Source: Streptomyces sp. P9-A2 | GTDB taxonomy: Bacteria; Actinomycetota; Actinomycetes; Streptomycetales; Streptomycetaceae | Length of the DNA stretch: 64,000 nucleotides | Reading direction: 5' to 3' | Assembly: GCF_036634175.1 (NCBI RefSeq) | Contig: NZ_JAZIFX010000001.1 | Location: forward strand, 7,812,001-7,876,000 | In this document: one piece after another, positions 38,706 through 48,189 of the stretch | Position numbering within the stretch: position 1 is the first letter of the stretch | How the letters are laid out: every line of letters begins with the position of its first letter | Translations under genes and position numbers: made by a program | The notes under the pieces: generated by a model | What the model was told of the DNA's origin: nothing | The model's input: the letters and a program-made list of their open reading frames with translations, nothing else | The model's database searches: none

Positions 38706-38999
38706 GCCGTCCCGAGCCGCCCACCGTCGCACGTGCGCGGCGCATTGTCCCGCACATGGCATAAGGCATCCACCCGCAGCTGCCCACAGACAGCCGGCCC
38801 CTGGAATCGCCCAGCACCGGAAACCGGGCCTGCGGCGCCCAGCCGCCCTCATGCGAGCGACCGAAGGGCGGGAGACACAGAGCCGACGGCACGTCACCCG
38901 CCCACACGGGGTGTCCTACCGGTCGGCGATTATTCGGTGGATCTGTTCTCGTCGGGCTCCTACAGTGACCGGACCCGACATCGTCACGAAAAGCGGATC
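38706..38999. other. Intergenic leader of the RNA repair operon
   Basis: About 290 bases with no gene I can support. A TACAGT hexamer at 38961-38966, 34 bases before the ligase start, could be a -10 box, but no good -35 partner was found. Confidence 0.35.
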
Positions 39000-40739
39000 A
39001 TGCGTGTGCACTACCCCCGTACGCCTCATCTCCCATGGTCGCCGGGGGCCGCGTCGGACGACATACGAGCCGATGATCTGTCCGGGCTGCGCGGCCGCGA
39101 GGTCGTGGTCACCGAGAAACTCGACGGGGAGAACACCACCCTCTATGCCGACGGGCTGCACGCCCGGTCGCTGGATTCCGCGCACCATCCCTCGCGGGCG
39201 TGGGTGAAGAGCCTGCAGGGACGGATCGGCGCGGAGATCCCGCACGACTGGCGGGTGTGCGGCGAGAACCTCTTCGCGCGGCACTCGATCGCTTACGGAG
39301 ACCTGGAGAGTTGGTTCTACGGGTTCTCCGTCTGGGACGGCGGCAACCGCTGCCTGGACTGGGACCGGACGGTCCGGTTCCTGCGACGGCTGGGAGTTCC
39401 GGTGCCGCGGGTGCTGTGGCGGGGTGTCTTCGACGAGCGTGCGCTGCGCGCGCTGCGGTTGGACACCGTGCGCCAGGAGGGCTACGTCGTACGCACCGTC
39501 GAGGGGTTCGGCCGGCAGGAGTTCGGGCAGCGGGTGGCCAAGTGGGTGCGCGAAAGACACGTTCGAACCGATACACACTGGATGCACGCCGCTGTCGTGC
39601 AGAACGTTCTGGGCCCGAACGCCGCGCTGTGGGCGGTGCGTTCGGGGGCGGCCGCCGACGTGCCGTCTCTGTCGGCCGCGCTGGGCGTCGCCCCCGAGGA
39701 TCCGGCCGCCGCCGAGGCCGCCGTCGCCGATGTGTCCGCGAGACTGGACGTGCTGGGCCGGTCCGGGGACGTACGGCTGGAGGGTGTCCTGGCCGCGATG
39801 CTCCACAGCACGCGCCGGGCGTGGCTCGGGCCCCGCCTCGCGGGGCCGCTGGGCATGCCGGGCGCCCGCCGCATCGCAGACCTGGTCGGGCTGTCCCCGA
39901 GGCTTCAGCGCCCGTACCCGGACGGCGACCGCCGGACCGGTCTGGCACGCTTCGCTCTCGCCGCCGACCTGGGGGTGCTTCACGCGGTCGCAGGGGCGGT
40001 CGCGCACACCGCCGAGGCTCGCGAACAGGTCGAATGGTCCGCGTTGCACGCCGAGGAGGCCGGGCTGCTCGGCGAATCGCCGCTGGAGCCGCTGCGGGCC
40101 GGGCTGCGGGACGCACTCGCCGGCCTCGGCTCCGCCTCCGCCGACCGGTGCTGGGCGGAGGCGCGGGACGCGTTCGCCCGAGGGCGGATCTCCACCGTCG
40201 ACGAGGCGGTGGCGGCGAGCTGGCGGTGGCGTTCCGGGGCGTTTCCCCGGCTGATCCATCTCGTCGGGCCGTCGGGCAGCGGGAAGAGCACCTTCGCCGG
40301 GAGTCTCCCCCGGACCGACTCGTGCGTCTCCCTCGACGATCTGCGCCGGGCCCGGGGCTCCCGGGCCGACCAGCGGGCCAACGGGGAGGTCCTGCGGGAG
40401 GGACTGGGCCGGCTCGACTCGGCGCTGGCCGGCGGCGGGACCGTGGTGTGGGACGCCACGTCCCTCAACCAGCACCAGCGTTCCCTGGTGCACGGGGTGG
40501 CACGGCGCCGCGACGCCCTGGTCACTCACGTGGTCGCGCTGGTCGACGTGGAAGAGTTGGCACGGCGCAACAAGGGGCGTGCCCACCCGGTGCCGCCCGA
40601 GGTGCTCGCCTCGCAGTTGCACCGGTTCACCCCGCCCTACCCGGCTGAGGCCCACCGCACTTGGTACATCGGAGCGGGCGGAACCGTCGACGACACCACA
40701 GGCACGTTGGACGGCATCGTGGACGGAGGAGAGACGTAA
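39000..40739 (+). CDS. RNA ligase fused to polynucleotide kinase
   Basis: A 579-residue RNA end-healing and sealing enzyme. The N-terminal nucleotidyltransferase domain has motif I EKLDGEN with the adenylated Lys40, motif [13 protein letters not shown] and WFYGFSVWD, motif IV QEGYVVR and motif V VAKWVR. A helical middle region (about 200-400) is unassigned. The C-terminal P-loop kinase has GPSGSGKS (423-430, Lys429) and [10 protein letters not shown], and would phosphorylate a 5' end. The ATG at 39000 starts at the domain boundary; the longer upstream frame is unlikely. Its stop overlaps the next ATG (TAATG). Confidence 0.9.
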   Translation: MRVHYPRTPHLPWSPGAASDDIRADDLSGLRGREVVVTEKLDGENTTLYADGLHARSLDSAHHPSRAWVKSLQGRIGAEIPHDWRVCGENLFARHSIAYGDLESWFYGFSVWDGGNRCLDWDRTVRFLRRLGVPVPRVLWRGVFDERALRALRLDTVRQEGYVVRTVEGFGRQEFGQRVAKWVRERHVRTDTHWMHAAVVQNVLGPNAALWAVRSGAAADVPSLSAALGVAPEDPAAAEAAVADVSARLDVLGRSGDVRLEGVLAAMLHSTRRAWLGPRLAGPLGMPGARRIADLVGLSPRLQRPYPDGDRRTGLARFALAADLGVLHAVAGAVAHTAEAREQVEWSALHAEEAGLLGESPLEPLRAGLRDALAGLGSASADRCWAEARDAFARGRISTVDEAVAASWRWRSGAFPRLIHLVGPSGSGKSTFAGSLPRTDSCVSLDDLRRARGSRADQRANGEVLREGLGRLDSALAGGGTVVWDATSLNQHQRSLVHGVARRRDALVTHVVALVDVEELARRNKGRAHPVPPEVLASQLHRFTPPYPAEAHRTWYIGAGGTVDDTTGTLDGIVDGGET

Positions 40740-43642
40740 TGCGTACGAGCGACGAGATCTATCACCGGGTCCGCTGGGACCCGCGGTTCGACCCGGCCCG
40801 GTTCGTGCTGGGGATCACCCAGCGCGGTGCCGCCCCCGAACGAGTCCCGCTGCCCTCCTTCGTACCCGGCGGCGACATCCCGTGGCACCGGGTGCTGTTC
40901 GTCGAGGCGGACGGCGAGCTGGTCTGGGACCGCACCACCGGTGTGGACCGCATCGACGCGTCGGACGCCGGACGAGTGCGGCACCCGCGCCTGCTGCGAG
41001 CGCCCTTCTTCACAGGCGGGACGCCCTACGCGTGGGAACCGGCAGAGGGATGGCGACCCGCGGACGGCGCACCCCGGACGACCGTGCCGAGCGCGGGAAG
41101 TCTGCGCGTACTCACCTGGAACACGCTGTGGGACCGGTACGACAGCGACCGCATCGACACCGCCCGGCGCCGCCCCCTGCTGCTCTCGGCCCTGGAGGAC
41201 GCCGACGCGGACGTCATCGCGCTCCAGGAGGTCGAGGCCGGTCTGCTCGCCCTGTTGCTGCGGGCACCCTGGGTCCGCGCCGGTTACACCCTGGGCACCG
41301 CCCCGGGAGGGAAGGACATCGAGGACAGCGGGCTGCTGCTGCTCAGCCGGCTGCCCGTACGGGAGGCGGGGCGGCACGAACTCGGACCGCACAAGGCCGT
41401 CACCGCCATCACCGTGGAGACCGGCTCCGGTCCACTTGTGGTGGCCACGACCCATCTGAGCAGTGACCACTCCCACAACGGCCCGGCCCGGCGGCAGGCT
41501 GAACTGGGCCGGCTCGCCGAGGGACTCGGCGGCGTGGACGGCGATCTGATCCTGGTCGGTGACTTCAACGACGGCGGCGACGAACCGGCCGCCGCGCTCG
41601 GGCTGCGGGACGCCTGGACGGAGGTCCACGGGCCCGGCGACCGGACGCCCACGTTCGACCCGGGCGTCAATCCGCTGGCCGCGGTGTCCTCGCTGTCCGG
41701 TCGGGCCTCCCGGCTGGACCGGATCTTCCTGCGCACGGAACGGCTGCGGGCGACCGGGGCATTCCTGCGGGGCGACTCGCCCACAACGGACGGGCTCTAC
41801 GTCTCGGACCACTACGGCGTGGAGGCGGACCTTCAGCTGAGCGGTACGGAGCCCACGGACGTCCTCGACGCACGGCCGACAGCCCGCACCGCGCTGGCGT
41901 GGATACCTCCCCAGGAGCTGTGGCCGATCCTCCAGGGCATCCGCCAGGAGCACGATCCGCAGTTCCATCGCTGGCCGCCCCACGTCAATCTGCTCTTCGG
42001 TTTCGTGCCGGAGTCCGACTTCGAGCGAGCCGCCCCGCTGCTGGCCGAAGCGGCGGCCGGCACGGCGGCCTTCACCGCCCGGCTGGACGGGGTGCACACC
42101 TTCGGGCACCGGGACGATGCCACCGTCTGGCTCGACCCGGCGGCGGCCGGCGAAGCACCGTGGGCAGGACTGCGCCGCACTCTGGAGGAGCGCTTTCCGC
42201 GCTGCCGCGGGCGCGCCGAGGGCTTCACCCCCCATCTCACCCTGGGCCGGACGAGGGATCCGCAGCGCCTCGCCGCCGCATGCGCCGCCCGGCTCGACGG
42301 CATGTCGGCACGAGTCGAAGAGCTGGTCCTGCTCTCCCGCCGGGGCGACGAACCGATGCGTCCACGCGCCACGATCGCTCTCGGAACGGGCGACGTACGG
42401 TGGCTGCCCGAAACCCCCGAACCCGCTGCCCCCGGGCCCGCTGCCCCCGGGCCCGCTGCCCCCGGGCCCGCTACCCCCGGGCCCGCTACCACCGAGCCGA
42501 CCGCGGAGAGCGAGGCCCAGGCCGCCCCGGCGCGCAGGACGGCGCAGCGCATCTCCGCGGCGCTGGGTGACGGAGTCGTCCACATCGTCGGATCACGGCG
42601 TATGGGCTGCGCCCTGGCCGGAGCGGACCTGGACCTGGTCGCGGCACTGCCGGGCAGCGCCGACCCGGCCGGCGTCCGGGCACGGGTGACCGCCGCGCTG
42701 CCGGACGCCACCCGGGTGCGGCAGGTGACCGGCGCCCGGGTGCCGGGCCTGCGGCTGCGCACCGGTGATCTGGACGTCGACCTGGTCATCGTCGCCACCG
42801 GAACGCTCGACCCCGGCGAAGCAGTGGTCCGCCGCGCCGAGTTGGACGAGGGGGCGGCGATCGCCCTGAGTGCGGTGAGCGACGCGGACGCCGTACGGGC
42901 CGCGGTAGGCGACCGCCACACCGCTTTCACCCGGCTCGCCAGGCAGGTGAAGGCGTGGGCCGGGGCGCGCGGCCTCGACTCGGCTCCCTTCGGTGGACTG
43001 CCGGGCCTGGCCTGGTCGGTGCTGGCGGCCCGTACGACATACGAGGCCACGGACCCGGCCGCTCCGGACCTGCTCCGCCACTTCTTCGGCACCTGGGCCG
43101 CCTGGAACTGGCGGGACCCGGTCGGCCTCACCCCCACCGGAACGGGACCGCACACGCCCGTGGCACTCATGACGCCCACCGATCCCGTCCGCAACTGCAC
43201 CGGACAGGTCGGCGCCTGCTTCCGGGACCTGCTGACCGATGAGCTCTACCGCGCCTGGACCATCCTGGAAACGGCAGCGGATGCGGGCACGGACCCCTGG
43301 CCCGAGCTGTTGTCGCCGCCCTCCCTGCACCGGCAGCACGCGGCCTGGGCGATCCTGACCGTACCCCCGGGCCCTGCCGAGGAGTTCGAGGAGACTCTGG
43401 GGCGCGTCCGGGGGCGTCTGCGAGCGCTGCTCACCGCTCTGGAGGACGCCGGAGCGGGGGATGCGCGCGCCTGGCCCCGCCCGTTCGAGACCGGGCCGAC
43501 GTTCGCACGGTATGCGATCGGCCTCGGCCGCACCCCGCCCGACGCCGCCCGGCTCGCGGAAATCTCCGAAGAGTGGGGCAGAGACCTGCGCGGGGTCGAC
43601 GTCAGGTGGGCGGAATGCGGCACCGTACCGACCCTGCGCTGA
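40739..43642 (+). CDS. Multidomain RNA repair protein: MJ1316 (DUF504), EEP phosphatase, 2H phosphoesterase, poly(A) polymerase-like
   Basis: A 967-residue fusion. An MJ1316/DUF504 RNA-repair domain (1-75) has [13 protein letters not shown] and IPWHRVLF. An endonuclease/exonuclease/phosphatase domain (about 120-368) has [19 protein letters not shown] and [11 protein letters not shown] 2H (LigT/CPDase-like) domain (about 380-570) has HVNLLFGF at 414 and HLTLGR at 499. A Pro-Gly-Pro-Ala repeat linker follows. A nucleotidyltransferase (about 595-960) has GSRRMG, DLDLV and DVDLV and a central region like eukaryotic poly(A) polymerase ([30 protein letters not shown]). Together these would open 2',3'-cyclic phosphates, remove phosphates and add nucleotides before ligation. 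GGAGGAGA precedes the start. Confidence 0.9.
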   Translation: MRTSDEIYHRVRWDPRFDPARFVLGITQRGAAPERVPLPSFVPGGDIPWHRVLFVEADGELVWDRTTGVDRIDASDAGRVRHPRLLRAPFFTGGTPYAWEPAEGWRPADGAPRTTVPSAGSLRVLTWNTLWDRYDSDRIDTARRRPLLLSALEDADADVIALQEVEAGLLALLLRAPWVRAGYTLGTAPGGKDIEDSGLLLLSRLPVREAGRHELGPHKAVTAITVETGSGPLVVATTHLSSDHSHNGPARRQAELGRLAEGLGGVDGDLILVGDFNDGGDEPAAALGLRDAWTEVHGPGDRTPTFDPGVNPLAAVSSLSGRASRLDRIFLRTERLRATGAFLRGDSPTTDGLYVSDHYGVEADLQLSGTEPTDVLDARPTARTALAWIPPQELWPILQGIRQEHDPQFHRWPPHVNLLFGFVPESDFERAAPLLAEAAAGTAAFTARLDGVHTFGHRDDATVWLDPAAAGEAPWAGLRRTLEERFPRCRGRAEGFTPHLTLGRTRDPQRLAAACAARLDGMSARVEELVLLSRRGDEPMRPRATIALGTGDVRWLPETPEPAAPGPAAPGPAAPGPATPGPATTEPTAESEAQAAPARRTAQRISAALGDGVVHIVGSRRMGCALAGADLDLVAALPGSADPAGVRARVTAALPDATRVRQVTGARVPGLRLRTGDLDVDLVIVATGTLDPGEAVVRRAELDEGAAIALSAVSDADAVRAAVGDRHTAFTRLARQVKAWAGARGLDSAPFGGLPGLAWSVLAARTTYEATDPAAPDLLRHFFGTWAAWNWRDPVGLTPTGTGPHTPVALMTPTDPVRNCTGQVGACFRDLLTDELYRAWTILETAADAGTDPWPELLSPPSLHRQHAAWAILTVPPGPAEEFEETLGRVRGRLRALLTALEDAGAGDARAWPRPFETGPTFARYAIGLGRTPPDAARLAEISEEWGRDLRGVDVRWAECGTVPTLR
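42422..42496 (+). repeat. Five 15-bp tandem repeats coding a PGPAA linker
   Basis: The unit CCCGCTGCCCCCGGG occurs three times exactly (42422-42466). A fourth copy has one change and a fifth has three. Each unit codes five residues, so the copy number can vary without breaking the frame. It lies between the 2H and poly(A) polymerase-like domains. Confidence 0.92.
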
Positions 43643-43699
43643 CTGGAGGGGGGGACGCGTCAAGGAACGTCACCCCGAGCCGGATCCCGCAGGTGCCGG

Positions 43700-44374
43700 C
43701 TTCGGTCAGGGCGTCGACGATGCCGTGGAGCGCCGGTACGTCCTGACGCGGTCCCGCGGGCCGTCCGGAGCCACGGCGCACAGCCGGTTCACCGAGTGGA
43801 CCAAGGCCCGGGTGTGGGCCAAGCTACACCGTCCGGTCCTGGACGAACTTGGCTCCCGGGGTGAGCTGGACCGGTCCCGTTGCGCGATCGACCCGGTGAA
43901 CACGCGGGCCCTGAAAAGGGGGACCTGACAGGTCCGAATCCTGTCGACCGGGGCAAGCCGGGTTCCAGGACGCACGTCCTGTCGGACGCGGACGGACTGC
44001 CTCTTCTCGTCGGCCTCTCCGCGGCGAACACCCACGACAACCTCGCGCTGAAGCCGATGGCCGAAGGTGACCACACGAGACGCCACCCTCACCGCGGTCG
44101 GTACTCCAAGCCCCAGCGCCTGCACGCCGACAAGGCGTACGACGTAGCTCACCTGCGGAAATGGCTATGGGGCAAGCGCATCGCCCGCAAGGGAGTCGAG
44201 TCCAGCGAACGGCTGGGGCGCCGAAGGTGGGTCATCGAACGCACGATGTCCTGGCTGACCGGATACCGCCGCTCAACCACCGCTACGAACGCCACCCCCC
44301 GCAACTACCTGGCCTTTCTCGGCCTGGCAGCAGCCCTGTGCCGCTACAAGAAGCTCGCAAAAATCGCCACCTGA
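43700..44374 (+). pseudogene. IS5-family transposase (IS1647-like), truncated and frameshifted
   Basis: The N-terminal part is missing. The frame reads FGQ, then SRGPSGATAHSRFTEWTKAR, VWAKLHRPVLDELGSRGELD and NTRALKRGT, and stops at 43928. The next frame continues KGDLTGPNPVDRGKPGSR to the C-terminus YLAFLGLAAALCRYKKL. One A missing from the run at 43912-43915 would explain the shift; IS5 relatives here read ALKKGDLTGPNP. The tail TGAGACAAGCTCTAAG (44373-44388) looks like the IS end. Confidence 0.82.
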
Positions 44375-44513
44375 GACAAGCTCTAAGTCCGAGACCCGTT
44401 CTCCCACAACGTGTTCCACAGCATTCCCGAAGGGTTTCCCCACCGCACCCCTTCTGTTGGCCGTGCCTGGCTATCTTCGCCTCGCCCGGTCCGGCAGCAG
44501 GAGAGGTATGTCC

Positions 44514-46094
44514 ATGAGCACCCCGGTTCACCGCACCTCGACACGGCAGTCCGCAGCCGTCCTGACGTCGGCCCGGCAGCGTCGGGAAGGGAGCCGGACC
44601 GGGAGTCCGTCCAGGAACTCGGGGGAGCACGCCCTCCTCCAGCTGCAGTCCAGCGCCGGCAACCGGGCCACGACCGCGGCGGTGCAGCGTGCCAGGGGCG
44701 CGGACAAGGGGAAGGCGCCGGAGAACGGCGGCGCGTCCGCCGGAGCGAAGAAGAAGGACTATCGCGACCGGATCGCCGGGCTCCTGGACAGGTTCAAGAA
44801 GAATCTCGAGCCCATCGACACCTTCATCAAGGGTGTCCAGACCCCCACCAACGCGGGCTTCACCCAGCAGGCCGCCGCCGCGGCCAACGAGGGTCTCAAG
44901 CACTCCACCGCCGCCTCGGGGACCTCCGCCGCGTCCGGGAACCTCCTCACGGAGGCCGCCGGCACCGTGGTCAACGGTATGGACGCGTACAAGAACATGA
45001 AGGACGCCAAGAAGCACGAGAGCGGGGCCGCCCACCACACGGCGAACAAGAAGGCCAAGACCAAGGGGGTCGACACGGTCGTCGGCGCCGCCGGTTCGGG
45101 AAGCTACAGCGCCGCCATCGCCAAGGAGGTGACCAAGATCCAGAAGGCGGCGGACGCCGCGGTGGCGTCCGAGGCGAGCGGTATCGCCAGCGCTTCCGTC
45201 GGTGCGATCAAGGGCATGCGCGCGGCCTTCCGCGCCGGGGGAGCGGCCAGCAAGTACATGAAGGTGAAGAAGCTCGGAGACCCCCACCTCGTCCACGCGG
45301 GCTCACTGGCCCGGCTGAACGAGTCGCGGGAGCAGGCCGGCTGGGCCGCGGCGGAGGCGTACGTCGCGCTGGACGCCTACTGGAAGCATGAGGGCGAGGG
45401 ACGGCTGGAGCTGGTTTCCGAGGCCATCGACGCCGCCTGGGAGGCGATGGAGGAAGCCCGTGACGCCGCCGAGAGCCTCCGGCGAGCAGAGAAAGACGTG
45501 GAAAAGCTGAGCACGGTGCAGGGGTACGCGAAGAAGAAGCAGCTTACCAAGATCGGCAAGGAGACGGTCGGCGGCGCGGTGGGCGAATCCACCAAGGCCG
45601 CAGCCGGCGTCGTGACGGCGGTCGCGGCGGGAACAGCAGGGCTGGCGAGCAACCCGGTCGGATGGGGCCTCGCCGGGGCCGGGGCCGGCCTCGTCCTCGG
45701 CGTCACCATGTACAAGGCGCTCCGCGCCGCCACGAAGCGCTACGAAGAGGTCCGCCACCCCGAGCGCTGGGCGCCGGAGGGCGGGACCCCGGCGGGGGCC
45801 GCATCCCGCAATGAATCGCTGCAGCATGCCCTGAAGTTCTGGACGAAGGTGTCGAAGGGCGAACGCCAGGCCATGGCGCGCGAGATCTACGCCCTGGCGG
45901 CAGGTCCCGACATCCCCGGCAGCGGCAACACAACGGCCGAGATGAGGCAGTCCGCGAGGGCCCTCCTCAGCGCCCTCAAATCAGGACCCACCAACCACAA
46001 GCTGGAGCCGGAAGCATGGGCGGGCACCCTCAATGACCCGGCGAAGACCGCCGGTTGGATCAAGGAGATAGCGGAACAGCTGGCCTCGGGGTGA
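44514..46094 (+). CDS. Large protein with AGN motif of contractile-injection-system cargo; function unknown
   Basis: A 526-residue protein. Near its N-terminus (41-59) is LLQLQSSAGNRATTAAVQR, closely matching the LxLQxxAGNxAVxxLVQR motif seen in DUF4157 and other eCIS-associated proteins of actinobacteria. The middle is a Lys/Ala-rich helical region. Residues about 295-350 are coiled-coil-like, and about 356-404 form two hydrophobic Gly/Ala-rich segments (GVVTAVAAGTAGLASNPVGW). No enzymatic toxin motif was found. The ATG at 44514 has AGGAGAGG seven bases before it; an ATG at 44508 is too close. It stands alone between IS remnants. Confidence 0.6.
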   Translation: MSTPVHRTSTRQSAAVLTSARQRREGSRTGSPSRNSGEHALLQLQSSAGNRATTAAVQRARGADKGKAPENGGASAGAKKKDYRDRIAGLLDRFKKNLEPIDTFIKGVQTPTNAGFTQQAAAAANEGLKHSTAASGTSAASGNLLTEAAGTVVNGMDAYKNMKDAKKHESGAAHHTANKKAKTKGVDTVVGAAGSGSYSAAIAKEVTKIQKAADAAVASEASGIASASVGAIKGMRAAFRAGGAASKYMKVKKLGDPHLVHAGSLARLNESREQAGWAAAEAYVALDAYWKHEGEGRLELVSEAIDAAWEAMEEARDAAESLRRAEKDVEKLSTVQGYAKKKQLTKIGKETVGGAVGESTKAAAGVVTAVAAGTAGLASNPVGWGLAGAGAGLVLGVTMYKALRAATKRYEEVRHPERWAPEGGTPAGAASRNESLQHALKFWTKVSKGERQAMAREIYALAAGPDIPGSGNTTAEMRQSARALLSALKSGPTNHKLEPEAWAGTLNDPAKTAGWIKEIAEQLASG

Positions 46095-46113
46095 CCGGGA
46101 GGCAGGGAGCGGG

Positions 46114-46130
46114 ACGGTTCACCGAACCGT
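46114..46130 (+). terminator. Short hairpin after the AGN-motif gene
   Basis: ACGGTTC (46114-46120) pairs with GAACCGT (46124-46130) around a 3-base loop, 20 bases after the stop. There is no U-tract. It is a possible factor-independent terminator of actinobacterial type. Confidence 0.45.
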
Positions 46131-46177
46131 GTTCCGGGTTCGCCAGGAACTCGATCATGTGAGCGGAGCGAGTCATC

Positions 46178-46648
46178 GCACGTCCTTCCCTCTACCCGCT
46201 TGAGCTGCGCCGTCGTGCGGTGCGGACGGTCGCCGAGGTGCGGCCCGACTACGACACCGAGCGGGCCGCGATGAAAGCGGTCGCCCAGAAGCCGGGCATC
46301 GGTACGACCGAGACCCTGCGCAAGCGGGGACGGCAGGACCAGATCGACGCCGGCCCCCGGCCGGGCACCACGACGGAGGAGTCCGCCGAGCTGAAACGGC
46401 TGAAGAAGGAGAACGCCGAGCTGAAGCGGGCGAACGACATCCTCAGAGCCGCGGCGTCTTTCTTCGCGGCCGAGCCCGACCGGCCACACACACGCTCGTA
46501 GCGTTCATCGACGAGCACAAGGGCCGCTTCGGCGGCGTCGAGCCGATCTGCCGGGTCCTGACCGACCACGACCGCAAGATCGCCCCGTCCGCCTACTACG
46601 CCCATCACTGCCGGCCGCCGGCCACCCCGACGCGTCGGATGCCCGCGG
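46178..46648 (+). pseudogene. IS3-family remnant: OrfA without start codon and truncated OrfB
   Basis: OrfA reads IARPSLYPLELRRRAVRTVA, then the coiled-coil LKRLKKENAELKRANDILRA, and stops at 46501. The expected ATG is ATC here, so the start is lost. OrfB begins in another frame as VAFIDEHKGRFGGVEPICRV and stops matching after about 46620. The element cannot move by itself. Confidence 0.85.
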
Positions 46649-46856
46649 TCATGCCTGCTCCTCAGCCCGCGCACGAGGTGCCGGCTGTAGGAGTCCGGGG
46701 TGAAGAACAGAGGCAACTCACCGGTCGGCGCCGTCCGTTCGAAGAGAGCACGGATGTCGTCGCTGGGCGCCCACGGGTACTCGGCGCCGAGTACCACGAT
46801 CTCGTCGTTCTCGTCCCAGGGCGGGGCGCGGAATCCCCGTGGAGAGGAGGCATGGG
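46649..46856. other. Region with a coding-like minus-strand fragment
   Basis: On the minus strand a frame from about 46850 to 46655 reads WDENDEIVVLGAEYPWAPSD, DIRALFERTAPTGELPLFF and TPDSYSRHLVRGLR. The composition is that of a real protein, but there is no start codon or ribosome binding site, and the frame breaks at the IS remnant. I do not recognise the family. It may be the end of a gene cut by the IS3-family element. Confidence 0.35.
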
Positions 46857-47000
46857 GCAGGCGCTAAGCTACAAGCGCCTCGTGGGGGAAGTCCGGTTTG
46901 AGTCCGGCGCTGACCCGCAACGGTAGGCGGAGTCCCGCACAGGGTTCCGTAAGCCCGATTACCCGCGGTGGTGAAGCTCCTGTCAATCGCCGTGGACTGC
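46857..47000 (+). promoter_or_regulatory. Cobalamin (B12) riboswitch
   Basis: The conserved core reads GGGGGAAGTCCGG (46884-46896), then GAGTCCGGCGCTGACCCGCA (46900-46919), and a B12 box-like AAGCCCGATTACCCGC (46951-46966). These are the signature blocks of cobalamin riboswitches. It lies about 85 bases before the permease gene. Adenosylcobalamin binding should shut off the importer operon, making it a vitamin B12 or corrinoid uptake system. Confidence 0.9.
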
Positions 47001-47085
47001 GAGAGGTGCTGCGCACGGCGCCCAGCGCCCGGGCCCGCTCCTTCGATCACGCAGGTGCACGGCCCGAGGCGAAAGCGATCCGCCT

Positions 47086-48189
47086 GTGGCCACGCTTTGC
47101 GACCGCACACCCGCCGTACCGCACCGCACCAAGAGCAGCGGACCCCCACCACCCCGGCGCGTCTCGTTGCCCTTGCTCGTGACCGGCCTGTGTGTCGCGC
47201 TTCCCGTCTCCCTGGCCTGCGGGGCGGGCATCGGGGCGTCGGGGCTTTCGTGGAGTGAGGCGCTGCACTACCTCTGGGCGGGGCTGACCGGTGGGTCCAT
47301 AGCTCCGGACGAGGTCTCCTCCTACGTCATCGTGTGGGAACTACGCTTCCCGCGCGCCGTGCTCGCGGCGGTGGTCGGTGCCGGTCTGGCATCCGTCGGC
47401 GTCGCCGTCCAGGCCATGGTCCGCAACGCGCTCGCGGACCCGTTCGTCCTGGGCATCTCCTCCGGTGCGGCCGTCGGGGCCAACGCCGTGCTCATCTTCG
47501 GCGTCTTCGGCGCACTCGGTGTCTGGGCGCTGTCCACGGCTGCGTTTCTCTCCGCGCTCGCGGCCATGGTGCTGGTGTACGCGATCGCCCGCACCCCGCG
47601 GGGGCTGACGCCGCTCCGGCTCGTGCTGACCGGTACCGCGCTGTACTACGGCTTCTCGGCCGTGACCACGTTCATGGTGTTCGCCGCCGAGCACGGTGAG
47701 GCGGCCCGGTCCGCGATGATGTGGCTGCTCGGCAGTCTGGGCGGCGCGAGTTGGTCCTCCGTACCGATCGCCGCGGGCGCGGTGCTCGGCGGCCTCGTCC
47801 ACCTCGGCTGCTCGGCCCGGCGCCTGAACGCCCTGGCGATGGGCGACGAGACCGCTGCCGCGCTGGGCGTGGACCCCGGACGGCTGCGCAAGGAACTCTT
47901 CCTGACGACCGCCGCCGTCACCGGGGCGGTGGTCGCGGTCAGCGGGGCGATCGGTTTCGTGGGCCTGATGGTTCCGCACGCCGCCCGGATGCTGGTCGGG
48001 GCGGACCACCGCCGGCTGCTGGCCGTAGCCCCCCTGGCCGGCGCCGTGCTGCTGATCTGGGTCGACATCCTGTCGCGCGTGGTGCTCGCCCCCGCCGAAC
48101 TGCCGCTGGGCGTCCTGACGGCCGCGATCGGCGTGCCCTGCTTCGTCCTGCTCATGCGCCGCCGTACCTACACCTTCGGAGGCGTGTGA
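47086..48189 (+). CDS. FecCD/BtuC-type ABC permease for cobalamin
   Basis: A 367-residue permease with nine to ten predicted helices. It shows ELRFPRAVLAAVVGAGLASVG, NALADPFVLGISSGAAVGAN and GFVGLMVPHAARMLVG, the family signatures. It starts at a GTG with only AGGCGAAAG upstream. The riboswitch directly before it identifies the cargo as cobalamin. Its stop overlaps the ATPase start (TGATG). Confidence 0.9.
   Translation: MATLCDRTPAVPHRTKSSGPPPPRRVSLPLLVTGLCVALPVSLACGAGIGASGLSWSEALHYLWAGLTGGSIAPDEVSSYVIVWELRFPRAVLAAVVGAGLASVGVAVQAMVRNALADPFVLGISSGAAVGANAVLIFGVFGALGVWALSTAAFLSALAAMVLVYAIARTPRGLTPLRLVLTGTALYYGFSAVTTFMVFAAEHGEAARSAMMWLLGSLGGASWSSVPIAAGAVLGGLVHLGCSARRLNALAMGDETAAALGVDPGRLRKELFLTTAAVTGAVVAVSGAIGFVGLMVPHAARMLVGADHRRLLAVAPLAGAVLLIWVDILSRVVLAPAELPLGVLTAAIGVPCFVLLMRRRTYTFGGV

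Noticed and set aside
38733..38999. N-terminal extension of the RNA ligase-kinase.
   Set aside because: The extra 89 residues are Arg/Pro-rich and unlike ligases; the ligase domain begins right at the ATG at 39000.
43905..43930. Programmed frameshift in the IS5-family transposase at 43927.
   Set aside because: Related elements read ALKKGDLTGPNP in one frame; one missing A and the absent N-terminus fit a pseudogene better.
44514..46094. The AGN-motif protein as a polymorphic toxin with a nuclease end.
   Set aside because: The last 100 residues show no HNH, ADP-ribosyltransferase or deaminase motif, so only a cargo-like motif can be claimed.
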